Source of the DNA: Dunaliella salina
Lineage: Eukaryota; Chlorophyta; Chlorophyceae; Chlamydomonadales; Dunaliellaceae
Reading direction: 5' to 3'
Assembly (NCBI GenBank): GCA_002284615.2
Contig: MU069794.1
Location: forward strand, 68,227-102,134
DNA length: 33,908 bases
Part shown: one piece after another, positions 27,049 to 33,908 of the stretch
How positions within the stretch are numbered: the stretch's first letter is position 1
How the letters are laid out: each line of letters opens with the position of its first letter
The notes under the pieces: model-generated
The model's database searches: none
Told to the model about the DNA's origin: nothing
What the model saw: the letters and a program-made list of their open reading frames with translations, nothing else
Position numbers and translations under genes: made by a program

Positions 27049-27652
27049 GCAGAGAAACTCTCCCTGCATCAATTAAGGAAAAGGTGACACATTGGCTCAA
27101 AAAAAGAGCCGTGTGCCCCCTTCACCACAAGGTATGAAAAAGAGAATGCTAATGTGGGTCTGGGGGGGTACTAGAAGCACCTGGCTCTAGAGCCTGGCTG
27201 TGGGAAGTATTCTTGGTTTCAATAGCGCGGCGTGTGGTGACTAGTTTGTGGACATATTGAACAGAATGGGCATGAAGTTGTTGAGCAAGCTTTGTGGCAC
27301 GCTGGTGATCCAATCCTATATGTATGAATTGCTTCGGGGTATGCTCAGTGTAAATAGTTCCACCTACACCCAGGAGAATAGGGTGAATTGTAACAGCTTT
27401 AGCGTTAATAAGTTTACAAAGGTCTGCATGCTGCTGCTTTGCTGCGTTCAATTGATGCTCTGGCCTTGTGTCTTCACAGAACTTGATTTCTATTAGGTGC
27501 ACATGGCGTTCATTTGCACGAAGTTCATGGGGTTGCCTCATGCGACTAGTTCTGGTGGTCCTCTGTGAGGAGCTGCGCAAAGTGTGACGGGAATGGGTAG
27601 GAGAAACATCGTTAGAAGTATGTTTGGCATTAAAAGGGGTGATCAAAACAGC
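27020..27652 (-). mobile_element. 5'-truncated LINE copy L5 (RLE 3' end) nested in L6
   Basis: A 200-codon minus frame (27149-27751) starts in flanking DNA and reads AVLITPFNAKHTSND, then HLIEIKFCEDTRPEHQLNA and on to a stop after STPPDPH. It begins just after the PD of the nuclease, so it lacks that residue pair. Its T/C-rich tail lies at 27020-27040. It interrupts copy L6 with a probable 7-base target duplication and is thus younger than L6. Confidence 0.85.
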
Positions 27653-28154
27653 AATCTCCCCAATCTTCAAGATGCCCTCAAATCCCAAATGAATTCTAAA
27701 CACAAGCTTGGATATGCCAATACCAAAACAGGTTACTACTCTTACTATCAAAACTTGTTACCACAAGTAGATTATAAAAATCAGCAATGCCTTCAGAAAT
27801 ATGCCCAACATTTCTGTACCCATGAAGCGTACCATCCTGCAGTACCGCACAGGCACCCTCTACAACCAAACACATGCAGTACGCTTCAAAAAGTCAACAG
27901 ATCCATCTTGTCCCCTCCCAGGATGCCATCATTTGGATAGTGCACTACACATGCTCTCAGGCTGCCAAAACCATATCATTTCCAACATGAAAACTGAACG
28001 CCATAACATTGCAGGCAGAATGATTACAAAAGCCCTCAGCATATGCCCTGTAGGGGCAGGCCTAGTATACACAGACATAGGGAGCAATTTTAAGCTTGCT
28101 CAACACAACCTCCAACTCCCTACACATGCCTCAGACAGAACTTTACCTGCTTAA
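27653..28154 (+). pseudogene. CCHC finger region of LINE L6, frameshifted
   Basis: The frame 27584-27940 carries NLQDALKSQMNSKHKLGYAN, and the frame 27801-28154 carries SCPLPGCHHLDSALHMLSGC, the C-x4-C-x7-H-x4-C finger. The two overlap, so a single frame change near 27800 separates them. It ends TLPA-stop where the intact copy continues YFFPRNLPKRK. In related LINEs the finger takes part in recognising the insertion site. Confidence 0.8.
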
Positions 28155-28191
28155 TTCTTCCATCTTAACCTTCCAGAGAGGAGGAGCCACA

Positions 28192-29613
28192 ATGCGTGCA
28201 GTCCCCAGTGCCTTCACCACCCGCCAGATGAAGAGAAGAGCAGCTTTGTCCACCCTCCGGAGAGTCATGAAGGCCTGCTTTTCTGTTCACTGTCACTGTG
28301 CTGCATCCTCTTCTTTGCTTCACTCTCCTAAAAATTCCAATTCCCTGTCCGGGAGGGGGAACCTCTGACAAACTTTTTCCAAACTTCAGCACCTAGAAAA
28401 ATTTCCACAGCTTTCCAATAACCTTATTTCTAGGTGCCAAAACTCAAGAGGAGACAAAAAGAAGGCTGATGTGCCCCTGCTTGACCCTCGCGCAATCAAT
28501 GCAGCTGTGCATGAAAGCAATATGCAAAAACTTGGCATGCCCCCCTTGCGCAATGATTTGTACTTTGAACAACAAGAGCGTGGCAGCAACCACTGCCAAG
28601 TTCACGCCATCAACAATGTGTTCGGACACTGCATTGTTACTCCAGAAACGATGAAAAACTTTATCCAGATTCAATACAACATAGACACCAGTTTCGAGGG
28701 CTGGCTTTATGCCTTTGAAAGAAACGCTGGATTCTCTGATAGTGTCATTATTCANTGGCTTGCTCATAATAACCTCCACCAGCGTAAGCTTTTTACATTC
28801 ACAAGGAATACTAAAAACATTTGTGCCTCTCTGAATTCGCACGCCAGCCGGTTCAACTGCGAAGCCTTCCTCTGTCGCAGCCAACACCATGCTTTTGCCA
28901 TCAGAAAAGATAGAGGCACCTGGAAACTTTTAGACTCACTCAACAGTAGGGCAGTAGAATTAAGCCCATCCAGCATTCAACAGCTCTTCACAGCCTACAA
29001 GCTTTGCATTACTAATGAAGATAACAGAGAGGAGTTTGCCTTCCCTGAACCCATATACATGGAGAAGCAAGAGAAAGCCTTCTGCTTGGTTCACTCCTTC
29101 AACATGGCCTTAGGAACACGTGTGATTACTGGGAACGAGGTCCTGTCCCACATAGAGAACATGAATGAGACGCTCATTCAGCGCAACCTTCAAAACTTTA
29201 TAACCCTTGAGCGCTTTTACACCCCTGGCACAGGCAATTTCAACACCACAATCTTCAACCATTACCTGAGTAAAATTCCTTGTAACCAAGATAAACGGTA
29301 TACACTTCAGAACTACAACCACACTGAGCTTGCTGCTGGTGAGGTCACTCAGGAGCTTGTAGAAGGCATCCTCCTCACTGCTGCTTACAAAGACGCAGTC
29401 ATACTAACAACAGTTACTAACCCCAATACACTCCAAGGGCACGCAGTCACTCTTAAGCGTNGCAACACCAACTCCTCCCAAAATAACAATAGCTGGTTTC
29501 TCCTGGATTCGAACAATGACCAACCAAAGGAAAATGCTCACCAGCAGCGACTGGAGCAGGCTACAAGGAAAAATTATTTCCCTATAGCAAGGAAGCGTTT
29601 GGGATGGTCTTAA
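28192..29613 (+). CDS. LINE N-terminal protein with two Josephin-like cysteine protease domains
   Basis: The frame runs from ATG 28192 through one in-frame TGA (28366) to TAA 29611. Numbering the codon at 28471 as 1, domain 1 has C42 in NHCQVHAINN, H140 in HHAFAIRK and D155 in WKLLDS. Domain 2 has Q200 and C205 in QEKAFCLVHSFN, H324 in GHAVTLKR and D346 in WFLLDS. Ataxin-3-type Josephin domains have Q9, C14, H17, N20-N21, H119 and N134. The C-x2-H-x2-NN pattern, the Q-x4-C spacing (domain 2) and the H-to-D/N distance of 15 (domain 1) all agree. Josephin enzymes cleave ubiquitin chains. The protein could act as a deubiquitinase or process its own polyprotein. The basic N-terminus (KRRAALSTLRRVMK) may bind RNA. 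No other copy in the window has this part. Confidence 0.7.
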
Positions 29614-31059
29614 TTCTCAGTCTGATCTCCATTTAGCCGACAGCTCCTTCCCTTTTGACCCTAACACATTTATTTACGAAAATGTCATCGGCATTGACAC
29701 ACCACCTGAGCCGCCAACACAAGAACCTTTTTTGCGCGTTAGACCAGCAGAAACTTACAATACGCCATCAAACACACCTCCCCACCACCCCCACCCTCCT
29801 GCAAACAACAACACTACTGCCCCCTCTCCGCCCACTCTACCAAACAGTGCCGATGAAAACAGCCATCTTAGCAAGCACCAAGCTCCTCCCCAACCTCACT
29901 TTGATAATAAGATTGCAAAGCTCAAATTCATGACCATGAATGTGAGAGGCCTGTTTACAAGCCATTTGGACTTGGGACATGCCATTGCTACGAACAACCC
30001 AGATGTCCTAGTACTCACAGAAATCAAGCTTAAGAAGAGCAACAAACAACGAGCGTGGCTGGTCAACTTACTTAAACAATATAAGTGGTGGCCTGCCTAC
30101 AACAANGACGGTGGGACTATCATCTGTGTTCGCACAGCCATAGCCCTCTCAACCAACTGCTCCAACATAAGCTTAGATCCTAATGGCAGGCACGCCTCTG
30201 TTATCCTCAAAACATCCTCCAAAATCAACTCTCAAGCCTCCTAATCATTGGTACCTATTGGCCCTCAGGCAGTTCTCCAGAACACATGGGCCCAAGAGGT
30301 CAGATGCAAGCAGAGATTGAATCCATTATGAACACTCATAGTAGCAGCACTCCCATCATTATTGGGGATATGAATGCAACAATAAAAGATGACGATCGAA
30401 CCAGAAACAGGAGCTATCCCAGTGACATCCAGTACAGAAATTTCCTTCTCTCTAATAACCTCTCACCCTGTAAAGAGGACACCGCTAGGCCCTGGACCCA
30501 CTGTCAAGCCACGGGCAAAGAAGCTGACAATAATACCATTTACTCCTTTGGCAGGATTGATGACATTGTTCTGCCCTCCAGAATTGCATCTGCTTGCACT
30601 CCCTGCCATACCTGCAAGCTTGGTTACTTGAGTGACCACATTCCCCTTCTGCTCAGCATACCTACCAACATTCGTGATGTCTCCATAACACGCATTAAAA
30701 ACCTCCAGCCAACCAAGCAACCACCCCGCCTAGTCCTGGCCCGCCCTGTCAGTAGCTCTGACCAGCAAGCCTTCATGCAATCTGTTCTTGACCCCACTCA
30801 TGGAGGCATCCAGGAGCTTGAAGGAACTCTGCAAGTACTCAACCCAGCATATACAGAGGCTGGCACCTACCTCAAAAACCTCAGGTCAACGAGTGCCAAA
30901 ACCACCAAGAAGCTCACCTCTCTGTGCCAAAGACCTGCCCCTGAAATCCTAGAGGACCTGGTAAACAAAGTTGCCAAGCTCATTCATTCCTCCCACGACG
31001 TTGCACTAAAAATCTGCAAGACTAAAACAATCTCTGAAGACCACAGGCACTACAACTGA
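29614..31059 (+). pseudogene. LINE EEP (APE-type) endonuclease, frameshifted
   Basis: After a Pro/His/Thr-rich linker (PSNTPPHHPHPPANN) the EEP fold is recognised by MTMNVRGL (Asn, about 29937), DVLVLTEIKL (Glu, about 30003), IIGTYWPSG, IIIGDMNATI (GDMN, about 30364) and SDHIPL (SDH, about 30634). These are the metal- and phosphate-binding residues of the exonuclease-endonuclease-phosphatase family, which in most LINEs makes the target nick. The frame changes near 30235, between the Glu and GDMN motifs, and again upstream near 29600, where it leaves the protease frame. The part after SDH (about 30700-31056) is a helical linker to the reverse transcriptase. Confidence 0.85.
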
Positions 31060-33736
31060 AGACCTGTCAGCAACAAGCGCAGCTCTCTGCTGAAAAGACT
31101 AGGTCAAACCAGAGCAATCCAGGAGCATGTCCTCTCACCCTTCCTCAACGCCAAAGACCTGACCTCTAATGTGTTAGAGCAAGTCAAAGGCATTGAAGCC
31201 TTACACAAGGCAATCTCAGAGCTAAGAACGCTCAATCCCAACCTACCTCTGCAAGAACAGCTAGAAAGTCTTTTTAAATCCACCAAAGAAACTATAGCTA
31301 ATATTGACCGGACCAAAAACTTTGAACAAACCAAACAAGCTTACCAACAGCAATGCAAACTTGCTATCAAAAACCCAAAGAAAGTGCACAAAGAAATCTT
31401 CAAGGATAAGAATGCACAACCAAGAGCTGGCCTTCAAGCCTTACGCAACCCTGAAGATAACCATCTCGAAACAGAACCCCAAAAAATTGCACAAATTATA
31501 GAGAAATACTACAGAAATGCTCTCAAAAACGTCAATATAAAAACTGGAAAATACCTTCCAGAGGAAGCACCCAGAAACTATCCTTGGGAGCAAGCAGGAG
31601 CATCAACGCATGTTCCCGACCCCTTCACCCTCCAGTCTCAAATAACCAAAGATGAGTTAGAGGGAAAACAAGAAAGAGACTGGCTCCACTCCAAGATCCT
31701 TGACGAAAGTGCCTTCCGCGAATGCATAAAGACTCTGAGCAACAACAGAACTCCAGGGCCGGATGGCATAGCTAATGAGCTCTTGAGGATGCTCCCTCCA
31801 GAGATCCAAGAAACTATAACACAAGCTCTTCATCATAATGTGGGCCATGCGTCTTACCCCCGTGAACTGGAAAACAAGCAGCACAATCCTGATAGACAAG
31901 GGAAAAGGAGAAGAAACTAACCTTTCCTCCTACAGACCAATAGGAATCGCTAACACGCTCTACAAACTCTGGACCCGCCTCATCACTAGCACACTTTATG
32001 AATATGCTGAAGCGCACTCTCTGCTCAGCAGTACGCAGACGGGCTTCCGCAACCAAAGAGACACAATTCACCAGCTCCAAAATGTGATCATGAGCTTAGA
32101 AGACGCCAAATTCTTCAAGCATGACATCTATGCCCTCATTGTGGATTTCACCTCCGCATTCAACACAACCGATCATGACCGCATGCTATGGATCATGTAT
32201 GACCTTGGCTTCCCCACTGACGCCATAGACACTGTTAAGAACCTGCACGAAGATGCCACCACCCTCATCAAACTTGCCAACGGGACTAACACTGGGCAAA
32301 TTCCCGTTGAAAGAGGCACTATTCAAGGCAACACATTGTCTCCTTTCCTATTCCTACTTTACATGGAATCCCTTCTCCGCTGGCTCCACTTAGGAGGGCG
32401 TGGTTACAAGCACATCTGCATCCCAAATCAAAACCAAACCGTCTCGGAAAAACACCTGGCCAACATCCTAAGCAGCGCCTCCTTCGCTGATGACCTACTC
32501 AGCAAAACAAACACTATTCAAAACCTTAAAGTTCAGGCCCGTAAGATTACACTCTATTCTGACTGGGCAGCACTCATCATATCCAGTTGCAAGACCAAAG
32601 TGACAGGCATCCTATATGGCCACTCGCCAAAAGACAAGAATGGAGTGACACCCTCCCAAACTCTTTGCCAGCAGCTTGAAGATAAAATTGACATACAAGG
32701 ACAAAAAGCACAGTTCATTACACCAGACACACCTTTTCGCTACCTGGGAGTAGAACTAACCATGAACTTGAACTGGAAGCACCAAATACAGTGCATGACA
32801 AGTAACCTCAAAGAAAAGCTAGAAAACCTAAGAAAAACGTCTCTAACCCCAAGCCTGATTTTAAGAATAATTCGCACAGCTATCATACCCAGCCTGACTT
32901 ATTCTTTTGCAGTCACCCCCTGCACCCCTGCAGACCTCGAAATGTGGGATAATATGGTGGATAAAATTATTAAAGACAAGTTTGGCTGGTGGACTTGCAC
33001 TGCTACTGCAATGATTCGAGAGGACACCTCAAATTGTGGACTGGATGTGACATCAATACCTGTGGAATACCATAGGCGTATGGCCCTAGCCCTTACACTA
33101 AGCTTAGAAGACCCCTCAAACAGACACCGTAATGTCACTTTGAACCTCCTCACAATGCAAATAAAACACCTGAAGAACCTTGCCACGGAACACCTTACAA
33201 CGAGAGAAGGAACAAATTACCGTATTAAGCGCCAACTTGACTACTGCATGAGAGCTCGCCAGCTCATTAGTGTTTACTCAAGCAAGCTCCACCTCACAAA
33301 ACAAAACATAAGCCTGTTCCTGGATGACTTCAAGATCATTGATGAGGCTCTCTCCCTCCACAAACCCCCCGCCCACTCTTTCCCAACGCTGATTGCCTGC
33401 ATCACCAAACCCCTCCTAAGTCTGGACATCCGAGGACTCCATGACCTTACAATCAATAGCGGAACCCACATAATCAGTGTGGCGCAACTCAAGAACAAGC
33501 ACTCAAAAATTACAAAGGAAAGGGAAACAGCCCTAAACAGACCGGCAGCCTTAGCCAACCTACCTCCTCATGTAGAATTAACCCAGGACATCATTCATGA
33601 CATTCTTGAAGACAAAAATACTGCGGCTAACACACTCCCCAGATACCGCCAAATCAACAACAGCCACATAAACTGGTTGACACACACTTCAACAATGCAT
33701 CTCCTGCCTCACCATGCCCAGAAACTATCCCCCTGA
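31060..33736 (+). pseudogene. LINE reverse transcriptase, one frameshift
   Basis: Following TGA 31057 the same frame continues through a Lys/Glu-rich linker to NNRTPGPDGIANELLRML (about 31740-31795). A frame change near 31835 leads to the main 632-codon frame: LSSYRPIGIAN, TGFRNQRDTIHQL, motif A ALIVDFTSAFNTTDHDRML (Asp, about 32140), motif B GTIQGNTLSPF (about 32311-32345), motif C FADDL (about 32484) and the thumb start YLGVELTMN (about 32740). All three catalytic Asp positions are kept. It would copy element RNA at a nicked target. After the thumb, about 330 residues form a helical extension that ends at TGA 33734. That stop is probably another lesion, as the neighbouring frame stays open to the edge. 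Confidence 0.88.
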
Positions 33737-33908
33737 CTGCACACACAACACAACCAGTACCCCCTACACAACCCCGCTCCAGAANCCACTACACACACCC
33801 GCNTACAGGCCGCCGCATCAATGTGACAAATACTTNGATCACNGCCCCCCTCCAAGACCCAAACAGAATCACAACACAGAATCAAGGGGCCAACCCAGCA
33901 GAAATAAA
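33737..33908 (+). other. Pro/Thr-rich linker of LINE L7 at the window edge
   Basis: C- and A-rich sequence with four ambiguous bases, in which a frame other than that of the RT is open and Pro/Thr/His-rich. By comparison with copy L6, the RNase H part should follow after the window ends. Confidence 0.45.

Larger units (their letters stand above)
26045..28185 (+). mobile_element. Dualen-like LINE copy L6: RNase H to CCHC part, interrupted
   Basis: Parts 26045-27019 and 27653-28185 are two halves of one plus-strand copy. The first ends PAPKLTYLR and the second begins NLQDALKSQ. Between them lies a minus-strand LINE end flanked by ATCTCCG (27011-27017) and ATCTCCC (27654-27660), a likely target duplication. 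The copy stops at about 28185 inside the sequence NLPER, just before the nuclease PD motif, where the start of LINE L7 follows. Confidence 0.8.
28186..33908 (+). mobile_element. Dualen-like LINE copy L7, 5' two-thirds, runs off the right edge
   Basis: This is the only copy with the 5' part of the element. Order: basic N-terminal part, two Josephin-like protease domains, EEP endonuclease, reverse transcriptase, then a Pro/Thr-rich stretch at the edge. The RNase H, CCHC and RLE parts should follow beyond the window, judging from copies L6 and L1. At least five lesions are seen: in-frame TGA at 28366 and 31057, and frame changes near 29600, 30235 and 31835. Three of the ambiguous bases (28755, 29461, 30106) fall inside it. 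It starts in the middle of copy L6, so it probably inserted there. Confidence 0.85.

Noticed and set aside
27020..28185. Twin-priming (5' inversion) of a single LINE copy, since a minus-strand RLE end is followed by a plus-strand CCHC part
   Set aside because: The plus-strand sequence before 27020 (PAPKLTYLR) continues exactly after 27652 (NLQDALKSQ), and short direct repeats ATCTCCG / ATCTCCC flank the minus part. A nested insertion explains this better.
28366..31059. TGA as a recoded sense codon in LINE L7 (two in-frame TGAs)
   Set aside because: The same copy also has several frameshifts, and genes such as 905-2562 end in TGA, so ordinary decay is sufficient.

Overview
This is a nuclear, intron-containing, repeat-dominated stretch of a eukaryotic genome. 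It has GT-AG introns, very long CA/TG microsatellites, nested transposons, single ambiguous bases and one N-run, as in a draft assembly. A green plant or alga is most likely. The main retroelement has the domain set of the Dualen/RandI LINEs described from Chlamydomonas, and two short telomere-like patches fit the plant TTTAGGG type. The moderate GC does not look like a volvocine alga, so a streptophyte (charophyte) alga is possible but unproven.

Left part (1-5.5 kb): a (TG)n tract and a decayed 49-bp tandem repeat precede a four-exon gene for a 141-aa protein with one C-terminal membrane segment (905-2562 +). Each of its three introns carries a long (CA)n tract. Next come copies of a SINE-like repeat, a 199-bp near-perfect foldback transposon with CGTCGG ends, and a TG/GA compound microsatellite.

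5.5-8.7 kb: two LINE copies lie head to head. One (minus strand) keeps an uninterrupted CCHC zinc finger plus restriction-like endonuclease (RLE) reading frame. The other (plus strand) has a reverse transcriptase end fused to the RLE end, and holds a 101-bp hAT-type MITE with a perfect 8-bp target duplication. 8.7-13.9 kb holds mainly SINE-like repeats, one candidate host exon and unassigned DNA.

13.9-26.0 kb: a minus-strand, multi-exon gene for a coiled-coil protein occurs twice in tandem. Copy 1 (about 13.9-18.1 kb) looks fairly intact. Copy 2 (about 20.1-26.0 kb) is broken by a 619-bp inverted-repeat element, a truncated LINE and two 1.3-1.6 kb CGTCGG-ended transposons. These carry about 154-bp tandem units and many copies of a CTCTGATTCAGAG dyad. 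Copy 1 supplies the empty-site sequence for two of the insertions.

26.0-33.9 kb: a LINE fragment with RNase H and CCHC regions is interrupted by a minus-strand LINE 3' end and then abuts a second LINE running off the right edge. That LINE has, in order, two Josephin-like cysteine protease domains, an EEP/APE-type endonuclease and a reverse transcriptase. Adding the fragments gives the family order Josephin-like x2, EEP, RT, RNase H, CCHC, RLE: two different endonucleases and two ubiquitin-protease-like domains in one retrotransposon. All larger LINE copies here carry lesions, except the terminal CCHC-RLE frame at 5.6-6.7 kb.
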